Below are positions 9,743 through 19,479 of a stretch of 64,000 bases of DNA, piece by piece; the first letter of the stretch is position 1; each line of letters begins with the position of its first letter. A program made the position numbers and the translations under genes. The DNA is from a virus: positions 1 through 64,000 of IMG/VR virus record IMGVR_UViG_3300031857_000146; one strand, written 5' to 3'. The notes under the pieces were generated by a model. It did not search any database and had not been told where the DNA came from. It saw only the letters and a list, made by a program, of their open reading frames with translations.

Positions 9743-11537
9743 TAATTTTCAAATATTAAAAGGTACTGCAAGATATGCAAGTGCTCCTGACATTGATACT
9801 AAAATTAATGTTACTTTGGATAGTACTCTAAAGGAACTCACCGAGTATGAAAGAAATTTAGGAATTGATTTGGCTTTAAGGTTTGACACCGAAAGGCAAC
9901 AATCAACAATTTTTAATTTTACTTGTAAGTTTACCCTTCTTTTTGAAAATGCTTATTCTGGTTTAACACAACCAATTACAAATCCGTATTCACCAATTAA
10001 TAGGAACTTATATTATATAAGTCCTGAAACGTATAGAATTTTACAAAATAGTAATCCTGACCCTAGTTTTGAAATTGCTTGGGCTGGTTTACCACAATAT
10101 CATGAGTTTGAGTTTATAAGAACGGATTATAATGTTCCTGGATATACAACCATTCAAAATAACCAAACTCCACATGTACCATTTAATACTTTAGAGGCAA
10201 CGTTTTACAATTGGTTTTTTTATCTAACATATCCTTTTGAAAGTGATTATACAAAACAATTACAAATTTTATTAGATGATGGTAATACTTTTGATTGGAT
10301 TATTGGGAATGGAATTCCATTTGTAGTAAGTAATGAATTTATAAATGGTAAACCTGTAATTCAATTTACGTGTCCATTTAATCATAATTTAAGTGAAGGT
10401 GATAGTGTTGAATTAACAATTTCTTGTAACACTAATAATACCTTTGATGTTTATACTTTAGGTGATTCATATGCGAATAATCAAGATAGAATATTCACAA
10501 TATATAATTTAGGTTATGCTGATTGTGGTAATTTTTATGATGGTGCAATTGGATTAATGAAACGAATTACAACTAAAGGTAATCCTGAATCAAAATCAAA
10601 ATATTACGTAAGAAGACACAAAGTTATTACAAGTTACAATGAATCAGAATTAACAAAAACAGGTTTTGAAAATAATCCATTTGGTACAAATACAAAATAT
10701 GAGTCAAAGGCATTAACTCCAAACTTGAGTCCAAGAATTTCAATAAAAGAGGGTTCACAAAGTTATAACTTATCATTTAAAAACGATGTTGATATAAATA
10801 ACCTTTTAGATAATTTAAATAGACCTGTCACTGAATTTTATACTACAGTAGTAAACAGAGGATATTTTGGATTTTTTAATAAACCAATTGTTAATGGGGT
10901 GGGGTTAAAACAGGGATGGGAGTTTAATCTCGGGCCAAATTTAAATACATGGTGGAACGATACAAACACGTTAGCGTTAACAAACGTTCAAACTAGTTTT
11001 TATGATAAAACATCACCTGGTGGTACCACTTTAAGATTTTATTACAATTTACCATATAATGTTGGAGATACTCTTGATGGGGATATTTGTGAATGGAATG
11101 ATATGACACAAACTGAAACTGTTTTGTCTGAATATTACCAAAAAATAAATTTTAATCAAAAAATATTTAAAACATCACCTATTGGTGAATCGAATCCAAA
11201 TACTGAAGGTTATTACTATAAACCACATTATAAGTTTCAAATAAGAGTTTTTTCTGATTATGTAGAACAAAGTGACGAAAGTAATCCTCAAAATTTTCCT
11301 TTAGTTAATTTACCTACTTACGCTTTCTTCTCAAGTTATAATAATGATTTCAGATGGAGAGATATATATCCTTATGGTTTCATTGATGATATTGGACGAG
11401 GTGTTGATAGACCTTTTTTAAATAACAAACATTATGTGCATGAAAACTTCATTTTTAGATTAATACCTGAAGGAAGTAATGTTAATAATATAAACACTAC
11501 ACAAGTTAACGACCCAATTACAGATGGTTGTGAATAA
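9735..11537 (+). CDS. Tail/baseplate structural protein, unrecognised
   Basis: 600 residues. No ATG is available at the head of this frame; the best start is TTG 9735, giving NDNFQILKGTARYASAPDID, with an 8-base overlap onto the previous gene. The next gene begins the same way (VNNFKILK after GTG, also 8 bases of overlap), which supports this start. The protein is rich in Tyr, Asn and Phe and has no signal peptide, membrane segment or recognised motif. By position after the gp6-like gene it may correspond to a wedge protein such as gp8, but I cannot show homology. Confidence 0.55.
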   Translation: MNDNFQILKGTARYASAPDIDTKINVTLDSTLKELTEYERNLGIDLALRFDTERQQSTIFNFTCKFTLLFENAYSGLTQPITNPYSPINRNLYYISPETYRILQNSNPDPSFEIAWAGLPQYHEFEFIRTDYNVPGYTTIQNNQTPHVPFNTLEATFYNWFFYLTYPFESDYTKQLQILLDDGNTFDWIIGNGIPFVVSNEFINGKPVIQFTCPFNHNLSEGDSVELTISCNTNNTFDVYTLGDSYANNQDRIFTIYNLGYADCGNFYDGAIGLMKRITTKGNPESKSKYYVRRHKVITSYNESELTKTGFENNPFGTNTKYESKALTPNLSPRISIKEGSQSYNLSFKNDVDINNLLDNLNRPVTEFYTTVVNRGYFGFFNKPIVNGVGLKQGWEFNLGPNLNTWWNDTNTLALTNVQTSFYDKTSPGGTTLRFYYNLPYNVGDTLDGDICEWNDMTQTETVLSEYYQKINFNQKIFKTSPIGESNPNTEGYYYKPHYKFQIRVFSDYVEQSDESNPQNFPLVNLPTYAFFSSYNNDFRWRDIYPYGFIDDIGRGVDRPFLNNKHYVHENFIFRLIPEGSNVNNINTTQVNDPITDGCE

Positions 11538-12279
11538 TTTTAAAATATTAAAAACAAATATTGATAAGGGTATTAATATCCCAATCAATATGAATTGGGA
11601 CTTTTTGGATAGAGAAGATGCTCTTAATTTGTATGAGGAACAAATTATTACTGAAATAATTGGTGAACCTGAAAATTATGAAACCGCAAGATTTTCATAT
11701 CCATATCCTTTTAAGTATGTTTTTAATTTTAAAAACAGTGGTGATACTGATTGGGTAAATAGTTATGTTGAATCAGGAAGATTTACACAACCTCAAGTTT
11801 TAAATAAGACAACTGCATTTATGAAATCATTTTTCAAGATTGATTTCTACGATAGTCAAAATACTTTAAGAAGAAGAAATTTTCTAACTGTTATTTTAAA
11901 CAAAAAAAATGATACTACAGATGTTGATTTAGGAAATAATCAAGGAACGGGTAAACTATCAATACCTAGTTATAGTTTGAACCCATTAACTAATCCTGAA
12001 GGTTTTTACCTTTATTGGTTTGAAAATCCTGAAATATTAAATTTAACAAAATTGTATATGACTGTTAAATTTTTTGATGGTTCGGATGGAACTTTTACAA
12101 CATTTACAACAAAAAAACAGACCGATTCATCGACACCATATCGATTGACGACTGATTATTTTATGAGAGAAGTTAATTTTAATTTTACTCAACAAACATA
12201 TACAATAAATAATATTGATACACAAAATCCACTTTCAACGAATAATTGGTATGAGTATAAAAATCCACCTACAGTATAA
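11530..12279 (+). CDS. Tail/baseplate structural protein, unrecognised
   Basis: About 249 residues from GTG 11530; ATG 11524 lies two codons upstream in frame and is an alternative. The GTG choice repeats the 8-base overlap and the NxFxILK beginning of the preceding gene, so the two proteins probably share a short N-terminal docking segment. The sequence is otherwise unrecognised: mixed beta-type with many aromatic residues and a charged patch SFFKIDFYDSQNTLRRRNF. No membrane segment. It is co-transcribed with its neighbours and is inferred to be part of the tail or baseplate. Confidence 0.55.
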   Translation: MNNFKILKTNIDKGINIPINMNWDFLDREDALNLYEEQIITEIIGEPENYETARFSYPYPFKYVFNFKNSGDTDWVNSYVESGRFTQPQVLNKTTAFMKSFFKIDFYDSQNTLRRRNFLTVILNKKNDTTDVDLGNNQGTGKLSIPSYSLNPLTNPEGFYLYWFENPEILNLTKLYMTVKFFDGSDGTFTTFTTKKQTDSSTPYRLTTDYFMREVNFNFTQQTYTINNIDTQNPLSTNNWYEYKNPPTV

Positions 12280-12281
12280 AA

Positions 12282-13367
12282 ATGGAAATAATTAAAATTA
12301 AAATATCTCCTGAATTTTTAGAATCAGATATTGTACAAGTAACATCTAGTGGGTATACTTTTGGAGTATATACTGGATTGACAAGTATATTACAAGGTAA
12401 TACTGGTGGAACATCATTACTTACAGGACTTACATTTCCTATTTTATTAAAACAAAAGTATCAAGACATTGGTTACTATGATGGATTTGATGGGAATATT
12501 ACACAACAAGTTATTTCTGCAAACTTTTCATTTACTGCGTCAACTGAAAGTCCATACACTGTTAGTTTATTTAATAACTCAAGTGAGGGTGCAGTTTATT
12601 TAATTGACTCAACATATACAATAGATTGGGGTGATGGGAGTTCACAAGTTATAAATTCTTTTTATCCTGAATTTATAAATCACACTTATGCAAATCCTTT
12701 ACCTAACCCAACAAGTTACACCATTACATTAAGACAAGAAAACATGTGGGGGACTGTTACGACAACAAAAACAGTTAATGTTCCTTATTCACCTGTGGAC
12801 AACTCAAATCCATATGGAACTGTGACTTTTGCAAATACAAGTGGAAGTTGGAGTGCCAGTCCTCAAACATATAATTTTATTTACACTGCGGATTCATATA
12901 ATGAAATTGCGTATCAAATAGGTTCATACTATGGACAAGTACCTTATTTTATTACAGGGGTAACAACGTCAAGATTAGAGGATTTATCATTGTATGGGCC
13001 GACACAATACCAAGTGGGGCAGACGGTTAATTTACCTGGAGGTGGGTATGGTGTTGTTAATTATTTAACGTCACAACAAACAGGATATACTATAAACAAT
13101 ACTGACTATATTGACTTTTCGGGTGGGACATCAATTTTTGTTGTGGCTTCTTCAGGATTAACTTCAGATATGTTAGTTCAAAGTGCTATTACAAAGAATG
13201 AAGTTCTTATGAATGTAATAGACCAACCTCAATTATTTTCAAGTGTTTTTGTTGAACGAGGTAAAAACTCTGCGTTGGAAAACTTCAGAAGAATTGGTGA
13301 AGTTTCAACAATGTCGGATTTGGTAAATTACGGATATAATTTTTTCAACATACAAAACAGTCAATAA
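12282..13367 (+). CDS. Tail structural protein with a PKD-like domain
   Basis: 361 residues, 2 bases after the previous stop. Residues about 82-167 form a PKD-like immunoglobulin fold: FSFTASTESPYTVSLFNNS, then the diagnostic IDWGDGSSQ near 114-122, HTYANP and SYTITLRQENMWG. PKD domains are extracellular beta-sandwiches often used as spacers or carbohydrate-facing modules and are common in Bacteroidota surface proteins. The C-terminal third (NPYGTVTFANTSGSWSASPQ onward) is unrecognised. The protein lies within the tail operon and is presumably exposed on the virion. Confidence 0.65.
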   Translation: MEIIKIKISPEFLESDIVQVTSSGYTFGVYTGLTSILQGNTGGTSLLTGLTFPILLKQKYQDIGYYDGFDGNITQQVISANFSFTASTESPYTVSLFNNSSEGAVYLIDSTYTIDWGDGSSQVINSFYPEFINHTYANPLPNPTSYTITLRQENMWGTVTTTKTVNVPYSPVDNSNPYGTVTFANTSGSWSASPQTYNFIYTADSYNEIAYQIGSYYGQVPYFITGVTTSRLEDLSLYGPTQYQVGQTVNLPGGGYGVVNYLTSQQTGYTINNTDYIDFSGGTSIFVVASSGLTSDMLVQSAITKNEVLMNVIDQPQLFSSVFVERGKNSALENFRRIGEVSTMSDLVNYGYNFFNIQNSQ

Positions 13368-13380
13368 AATTAAAAATTAA

Positions 13381-13387
13381 TATTTAT
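13381..13387 (+). promoter_or_regulatory. TATTTAT motif before the 301-residue gene
   Basis: Motif 16 bases upstream of ATG 13404; a weak AAGG at 13393-13396 could serve as ribosome binding site. Candidate late promoter element. Confidence 0.4.
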
Positions 13388-13403
13388 ACTAATAAGGTAA
13401 AAA

Positions 13404-14309
13404 ATGGCAACAGGTAATTATGGAACAGTAAGATTGGCGGATGTAAGTCCAGCTGATGTGGAAATAATAATGAATTATACACCATCAAGAGATTTCACTA
13501 ATAATTTCATCTTGAAAAAATTAGATGCTCTTGAGTTGTTACAACCTTATTTTAGTAATCCTGCGATTGGTGGGCAAACAAATGAAATTTTAGGTGGGAT
13601 GTATAATTTAAAATTACCATCTTCAGAATTTAATAATCTTGGAATTTATAACCTATTAATTAGACCAGTTCAAATTAGAACTGAAATTCTTGATTGTGGG
13701 GTATTACAAGCATTACCAAATGTTAAGGGTATTATTATCGATTTAACAAATGTACCCCAAGAATTTTTAAACAGGTTTGTTCCACAAGGATTGGTGGGTT
13801 ATCGAATAGAATATTTGAATAGTGATGGTACAAAAAATACTAATTTTTTTAGAATAATTACTTCTTCATTTTATTGTGAGGCGGTAGTTGCAAATACTAA
13901 TAATACATCAGATAAAGCACAAAGATGGGTTTATAGTGATGGTGAAACTAATCTTTTATTTTGTACAGTTTCACCAAGTTCATCACCCTCAAACAAACCA
14001 AATGCAACACCTTATATTGGAGCTGCGGGACAAAATATTATTTTAACAAATACTTTTTTTGACCCAATAATGATTGAAGTTGAAATTGTTGAAAATGATA
14101 TCTCAACATTGGCAATTGCTCTTTATGGTAATCAAACTAAATCTATTGAAGATGGTATATACACCATTTATGACACAAATAACAACATTTACAAACAATA
14201 CAATTTGTATGAAATTAGAAGTCAATTTAATGAGTTGTTATATGAGGTTAGACAAAATAGAGGAAGTAATATTGATACAACTAAAAATTTTGATAATATC
14301 ACAGCTTAA
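13404..14309 (+). CDS. Tail structural protein, unrecognised
   Basis: 301 residues. It begins MATGNYGTVRLADVSPADVE and contains a short Ser/Pro stretch (SPSSSPSNKPNATP) near residues 194-207 that looks like a linker between two globular parts. No motif that I can name. It starts after a TATTTAT motif, so it may begin a new transcript, and its stop overlaps the next start by one base (TAATG). A tail or baseplate role is inferred from position. Confidence 0.55.
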   Translation: MATGNYGTVRLADVSPADVEIIMNYTPSRDFTNNFILKKLDALELLQPYFSNPAIGGQTNEILGGMYNLKLPSSEFNNLGIYNLLIRPVQIRTEILDCGVLQALPNVKGIIIDLTNVPQEFLNRFVPQGLVGYRIEYLNSDGTKNTNFFRIITSSFYCEAVVANTNNTSDKAQRWVYSDGETNLLFCTVSPSSSPSNKPNATPYIGAAGQNIILTNTFFDPIMIEVEIVENDISTLAIALYGNQTKSIEDGIYTIYDTNNNIYKQYNLYEIRSQFNELLYEVRQNRGSNIDTTKNFDNITA

Positions 14310-17272
14310 TGGCGACTTATAAATGTCCACCACAAAATAGAAACTTTTCGGATAATCTTGTTGGTTTACAACTGACTGATGGTGGGGGACTTACGCTTGG
14401 TACTTTTGAATTTTCAACAAGTATTACGGAAAAAGTTAATAGAAATTTTGAAACTGGTACATTTTCATCATTATTTAATAATGATGATTTAAATTTAACA
14501 CCTGAATTAGCGGCATCTGTTTATAACAATAATTTCAGATTATACCCAAATTTTGATGAAACTGATGTTACAAATTTTGTATCCTATGGTTCATTAAGTA
14601 AACGATTAGAAGTTGCGATTAATAATGTCTTAAATTATTTTCCAGCGGCGTTAGAAATAAGAAATTATACATCAGGTTCAACAACTGCAAATACTGCGGT
14701 TAATATTAGTTATAATGGTAATTTAGATGAAACTGTATTAACTATTCCTTGGCAAACAATAAGTAATCCTTTTAATATTGATTATAGAATTAATGCCACT
14801 GTTTTTATTAGTAGTTTAGGATTTCCTGTTTCAAAATATAGAAATTTAACAAATCAATTTAGAAGTTATTCATTATTTCTTAGCGGGCAAAGTTATGAGT
14901 TAAATTATATTGATACAACCTCTGATTTTTCAACCGACCTAACAATATATGTTAAAGGTAACCCATTTAGTGGATTAACAACATTTTCTCAAAATTTTGT
15001 TGTTAGACCAAATGATACTATAGTAAATGAAGTTTTTAATCTTGAGTTAGGAGAAATTGAAGAAGCGTTATTAAATAGATACTCTAACCCAATATATACG
15101 TACCAATATCAAACACCATCTGAATCGGATGATGGTTACATTTCAAATGTTGTACGCTCAATTACTTGGCCATTAGGTGGTGTATGGAATATTGATATTA
15201 GTTCTTTTGGATATGAAAATTATATATCTGAATTACAGATATTAGGTGCAAGTTATGATGAAAATAAAACAAATTTAGTATCTAGATTTTACACAACAAA
15301 TGCGTTAAAGGAATTTGATACTGTAGATGAGAAGGTTGATAAGACTTTAAAAATTTATGGTAGAAGTTTCGATGAGACTAAAAAATATATTGATGGTATA
15401 CAATATGTTAATTCCGTAAATTATAATATTGGAAATGACATACCTTCAGGTTTAGTAACTAATTTAGCCCAAACACTTGGTTGGTCAATCAGAATGTCAC
15501 CGATTGCAAATGCTGACTTTTTAGAGTCGGTTTATGGTACAACTGATAATGCGTTTCCTGCTTACTCTACAAGTCAAACAAAACAAGATTTAAACAATCA
15601 ATATTTTAGAAATTTAATTCTTAATTCATCTTATTTATATAGGTCTAAAGGTACAAGAAAGGCGATTGAATTTTTATTGGGTTTTATTGGAGCACCTAAC
15701 GCTCTTGTTGAATTTAATGAAAACGTTTATTTGGCGGATACAAACATTAATATTGAAAGATTTAATTTATTGTATTCCCAAATTTCAGGTGGAACATATA
15801 CCCCACAGTTTACGGTTTTAAATAGTGGTAATACGTATAATTTCCAAGGGGTAACATATACCGCATTTACACAATCAGGTGTTACAATTCCGACAAATAC
15901 AACATTATCTGATTATCCTATTGACAGTGAGGGTTATCCTGTAAATCCTGCGTTTACTCAAGGAACAACAAGTAGACCAAGTTTTTATTTCCAAAAAGGT
16001 GCTGGTTGGATTGAATCTACAGTACAACATAGAGCACCTGAAGAAATTAATTATAATACAAGTGTATATACAGGACAAAATGTTAACATTCAGACTAGCT
16101 TAGAACCATTCACATATGGTCAAAAATTCTTAGATAGATTTAGAAATTTCCCATTCATGGATATGGGATTTAATCTTAAAAAAGTTCAGGATAATAAAAA
16201 GAGTTGGACTAATGAAGATGTTGGATTAAGAAAAAATATTGATAATTTGTTTAATGCTTATTACCCAATATCAACTGATAGGTTATTACTTAATGTTAAG
16301 AATATTGAAATATTCTTAAATCCAGCTCAAGCTCTTGCTTATGATGTTTGGTATGTTTCGTCAACCAAAAATTACCCAATACCTTACACAGGATTATCTA
16401 CACCATATCCACAGATAGGTGGTATTGATTGGACTTTTATTAACCCACAACCACAAAATAAAACTTTTTATGAGTTTTATAAAACATTTTGGTTAAACAT
16501 GATAAATGTTAGAAATCGACAATTTTCATCCGACGGAAAAACAAGTGGTTATCCAACATTACAATCACTATTTTGGAAATACCTTACAATGTATCAAGAT
16601 ACAGGATTAACTAATGATAATTTTGGTTATCAAAATATGATTGAGTATATTAATGGATTAGGTGATTTTTGGATTAAATTAATTGAACAATTTGTCCCAG
16701 CAACAACTATTTGGAATACAGGAACAAAGTTTGAAAATTCAATATTCCATAGACAGAAGTTTATTTATCGAATGCAAAGAGGTTGTCAATTGGTATTACA
16801 AGAAGTTGTAGGGCCAGTTACAACGGGAACTTTACAAACTAATGGTTGTGACTCATATACGTTTAATATTGATATACCATCAATTCAAAATATTGGGGAT
16901 GGTTTAAATATTGTTGCACAACAGTTGGCTACTGAACAAGGGTTTACCGCAGGGTATACTATTGTTAGTGCAACTTATGGATTTGGTTTTACATTAACTC
17001 ACGTTGACACAGGTGAAGAATATACATTTGAGTATAATAATGGGCCAACCTACTATTACACTTCTATCCTACCAACAGAAACACAATGGGTTAACACAAT
17101 TAATCAAGGATTAGTATATTTTGCAAACAGTGGAATTAATAATGATGCTGGTGTACAAATAGTTTATGATAGTAATACAAGTCAATTACAATTAATATCA
17201 ACAATATGCGGATTTGATGATGTTGTTATAAGTGATATAAACATATTATATAATATACAGATACAAGGATAA
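14309..17272 (+). CDS. Large tail structural protein, unrecognised
   Basis: 987 residues, coupled to the previous and next genes by one-base stop/start overlaps. It begins MATYKCPPQNRNFSDNLVG and is rich in Asn, Tyr, Thr and Phe. A helical patch (LKEFDTVDEKVDKTLKIYGR followed by FDETKKYIDGIQY) and the segment SKGTRKAIEFLLGFIGAPNA near residues 447-466 are the most distinctive parts. The latter resembles sequence in large baseplate-periphery proteins of marine T4-like phages, but I recall this only loosely. The C-terminal 140 residues look beta-rich and could be a separate domain. Confidence 0.55.
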   Translation: MATYKCPPQNRNFSDNLVGLQLTDGGGLTLGTFEFSTSITEKVNRNFETGTFSSLFNNDDLNLTPELAASVYNNNFRLYPNFDETDVTNFVSYGSLSKRLEVAINNVLNYFPAALEIRNYTSGSTTANTAVNISYNGNLDETVLTIPWQTISNPFNIDYRINATVFISSLGFPVSKYRNLTNQFRSYSLFLSGQSYELNYIDTTSDFSTDLTIYVKGNPFSGLTTFSQNFVVRPNDTIVNEVFNLELGEIEEALLNRYSNPIYTYQYQTPSESDDGYISNVVRSITWPLGGVWNIDISSFGYENYISELQILGASYDENKTNLVSRFYTTNALKEFDTVDEKVDKTLKIYGRSFDETKKYIDGIQYVNSVNYNIGNDIPSGLVTNLAQTLGWSIRMSPIANADFLESVYGTTDNAFPAYSTSQTKQDLNNQYFRNLILNSSYLYRSKGTRKAIEFLLGFIGAPNALVEFNENVYLADTNINIERFNLLYSQISGGTYTPQFTVLNSGNTYNFQGVTYTAFTQSGVTIPTNTTLSDYPIDSEGYPVNPAFTQGTTSRPSFYFQKGAGWIESTVQHRAPEEINYNTSVYTGQNVNIQTSLEPFTYGQKFLDRFRNFPFMDMGFNLKKVQDNKKSWTNEDVGLRKNIDNLFNAYYPISTDRLLLNVKNIEIFLNPAQALAYDVWYVSSTKNYPIPYTGLSTPYPQIGGIDWTFINPQPQNKTFYEFYKTFWLNMINVRNRQFSSDGKTSGYPTLQSLFWKYLTMYQDTGLTNDNFGYQNMIEYINGLGDFWIKLIEQFVPATTIWNTGTKFENSIFHRQKFIYRMQRGCQLVLQEVVGPVTTGTLQTNGCDSYTFNIDIPSIQNIGDGLNIVAQQLATEQGFTAGYTIVSATYGFGFTLTHVDTGEEYTFEYNNGPTYYYTSILPTETQWVNTINQGLVYFANSGINNDAGVQIVYDSNTSQLQLISTICGFDDVVISDINILYNIQIQG

Positions 17273-19452
17273 TGGCAAATACTATTTATACAATAAATTT
17301 AACGGGAGATTGTTCAAACACATCATCAGGTTCCGCACTTATTAATTTAGTTGGTTCAAGTCCTTATACGATTGGTTGGGAAAATAACGTATTACCATCC
17401 TCAACTTTTTCTACGAGTTCTTATTCTGTTACAGGATTAAGCGCGGGTACTTATGGGTTTAGTATTACCGCTTCAACATTCCCGACAAATGAAGTTATTG
17501 GGCCAATATATTTTAATATTGTTTCTGCAAGTACTGCTTACATTGAAACTTCAGAATTTGTAACTTGTCAACCGGATAGTGCTTATTTAACAGTTATTAC
17601 TACAGGTACCACAAATGGTGTGATTCAAAATCCATTGGGTACTTTTGTTGGTGCAACAATTAATTTATATAAAGATTATGTTTATTATGCTTCAGCAACT
17701 TCAGTTAACACTTCATATTCTTTTTTAAATTTATCTGAAGGTATGTATTATGCTGAAGTTACAGGTGACGGTAATTGTCCTTGTGAAACAGAGTCGGTCA
17801 TAATACATACTAATCCAAATACATTAGATTTTGAATTTTATGTTATTAACAATCCATCTTGTTCACAACAAAGTGGTAAAATTTATGTCACAGGAATTAC
17901 TGGAGTTTCACCATTTATATATGAGTGGTCACCTACTGTCGGTGGTACTGGTGATACATTTGTGACTGGATTAACTCAAGGCTCGTACAATTTAACTGTA
18001 ATAGACGCAAATGGATGTAGTTTAACTAAAACAACAACTATTACAAATGCTGAACCGATATCATTCATATCTTATACTACTACACCACCGACTTGTTTTA
18101 ATGCTGACGGGAGTATAACATTTAATATTACAGGTGGAACGGCTCCGTATTTTTACTTATTAAGTAATGGTGATTCAGTTACAACATATGGTACATCTGT
18201 AACATTTAATAATATTGGGTCAGGAAGTTATACTCTAACAGTAACTGATGTTTCGTTATGTAGTTTTTCAACGGAGGTTGATTTTTTAGTCCCAAGAAGT
18301 TTTTCATTAGTTTCTGAAACAGTTTCAAACTCACAATGTTCATATAATAGTGGGTCAATAACTGTTACATTATTAGGTGGTACTCCTCCATTTATTTATT
18401 CTTTAAGTAATAATAGTGGTGTAACAACAACTAATACCTCGATACTTCAAACCAATACATTTAACAGTTTAGAATCAGGTACATATACTTTAACAATTAA
18501 TGATAGTAGTAGTGCTTGTACTTATACTAATAATATTACAGTATTAAATGATACATCATTTAATTTTTCTATTACAGGAAACAGTACTTATTGTGGTCTT
18601 AATGATGGGTCTATTAATATATCAGTAACTCCAAGTTATACATCTTCAACATTTTATACGTATTCATTATCAAATGGGGCTAGTTCATACCCAACAACGT
18701 CAACAACATACACCTTTACTAATTTACCTTCGGGTGATTACGACGTAACCATTCAAAATCTTTCAGGATGTACTCAAACTACATCAACTACAATTGATTA
18801 TTTAGCTCCTTACCAATTTGCATTATACGGCACTGATTGTATAAATGGTAGTGGTGGGACAATAAGTGTGTTATTGAATGAAAGTATTGGGCCTTTTAAT
18901 TTTATTTGGAGTGATAATGTTAATGGTCAAAGTGGTACATATATTACAGGTTTAACTGCGGGTACTTATGTATTAACTGTTAGCGGTACAAGTAATTGTG
19001 AAACAACTAAATCAATTGATATTAGTTGTAACCCATTAAGAACCGCTAGTTCAACTTACAAATATACAATTGGTGATAAAACATATTTACCTTCATCAAT
19101 ATTTAATTTTACAAAAATGTTAAATGAGGGGTATTTGTCATTAACGACAGGACATGAAGATTGTAAACTTAAATACGCTAAATTTAATTGTGATATAGAA
19201 CTTGCCGGAACGGTTTATTCCGGTACTTTCTTTACAACAACATCTTTATCTAATTCACCGACAGTAACAGTATTTAAAACGGCAATTGACGCTTTAATCA
19301 ATACTATACCTGATATTAAATCTTACGAGGTTAATTTACTGACAAATACAATTAGTATTGAATCAGATGTTGTTGGTGGTGTTGAAGTTTATAAAGATGA
19401 AGTATTAACTATATCTGTAAGAATAGATTATAGTATATCTTGTCGTACTTAA
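17272..19452 (+). CDS. SprB-repeat tail adhesin
   Basis: 726 residues. It contains about seven degenerate repeats of 75-90 residues with the SprB pattern: a Cys near the start, G-S/K-I at the first strand, a GGTxPY/F core, a G-L-x-x-G-x-Y-x-L/V-T-V turn and a closing D-x-x-G-C. Repeats begin near residues 9, 97, 194, 272, 352, 437 and 520; clear examples are GLTQGSYNLTVIDANGC and GLTAGTYVLTVSGTSNC. SprB repeats are known from the gliding motility adhesin of flavobacteria. Residues about 590-726 form a different C-terminal domain with two Cys. The gene lies between tail genes, so it is probably a receptor-facing tail protein. It carries no secretion signal, as expected for a virion protein. 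Confidence 0.75.
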   Translation: MANTIYTINLTGDCSNTSSGSALINLVGSSPYTIGWENNVLPSSTFSTSSYSVTGLSAGTYGFSITASTFPTNEVIGPIYFNIVSASTAYIETSEFVTCQPDSAYLTVITTGTTNGVIQNPLGTFVGATINLYKDYVYYASATSVNTSYSFLNLSEGMYYAEVTGDGNCPCETESVIIHTNPNTLDFEFYVINNPSCSQQSGKIYVTGITGVSPFIYEWSPTVGGTGDTFVTGLTQGSYNLTVIDANGCSLTKTTTITNAEPISFISYTTTPPTCFNADGSITFNITGGTAPYFYLLSNGDSVTTYGTSVTFNNIGSGSYTLTVTDVSLCSFSTEVDFLVPRSFSLVSETVSNSQCSYNSGSITVTLLGGTPPFIYSLSNNSGVTTTNTSILQTNTFNSLESGTYTLTINDSSSACTYTNNITVLNDTSFNFSITGNSTYCGLNDGSINISVTPSYTSSTFYTYSLSNGASSYPTTSTTYTFTNLPSGDYDVTIQNLSGCTQTTSTTIDYLAPYQFALYGTDCINGSGGTISVLLNESIGPFNFIWSDNVNGQSGTYITGLTAGTYVLTVSGTSNCETTKSIDISCNPLRTASSTYKYTIGDKTYLPSSIFNFTKMLNEGYLSLTTGHEDCKLKYAKFNCDIELAGTVYSGTFFTTTSLSNSPTVTVFKTAIDALINTIPDIKSYEVNLLTNTISIESDVVGGVEVYKDEVLTISVRIDYSISCRT

Positions 19453-19466
19453 AATAGTTGAAAAAC

Positions 19467-19473
19467 TATTTAT
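19467..19473 (+). promoter_or_regulatory. TATTTAT motif overlapping a small hairpin
   Basis: Motif 6 bases before ATG 19480. It overlaps a 7-bp inverted repeat AATAGTT/AACTATT (19453-19459 and 19464-19470, 4-base loop). No T-run follows, so I do not call the hairpin a terminator. Confidence 0.4.
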
Positions 19474-19479
19474 CATTAA

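Noticed and set aside
14074-14322. 82-codon plus-strand frame overlapping the 301-residue gene
   Set aside because: Lies wholly across two longer genes in another frame, and its composition is a Leu/Ile-rich shadow.
19453-19470. Terminator before the gene at 19480
   Set aside because: The 7-bp hairpin has no T-run after it and overlaps the TATTTAT motif.
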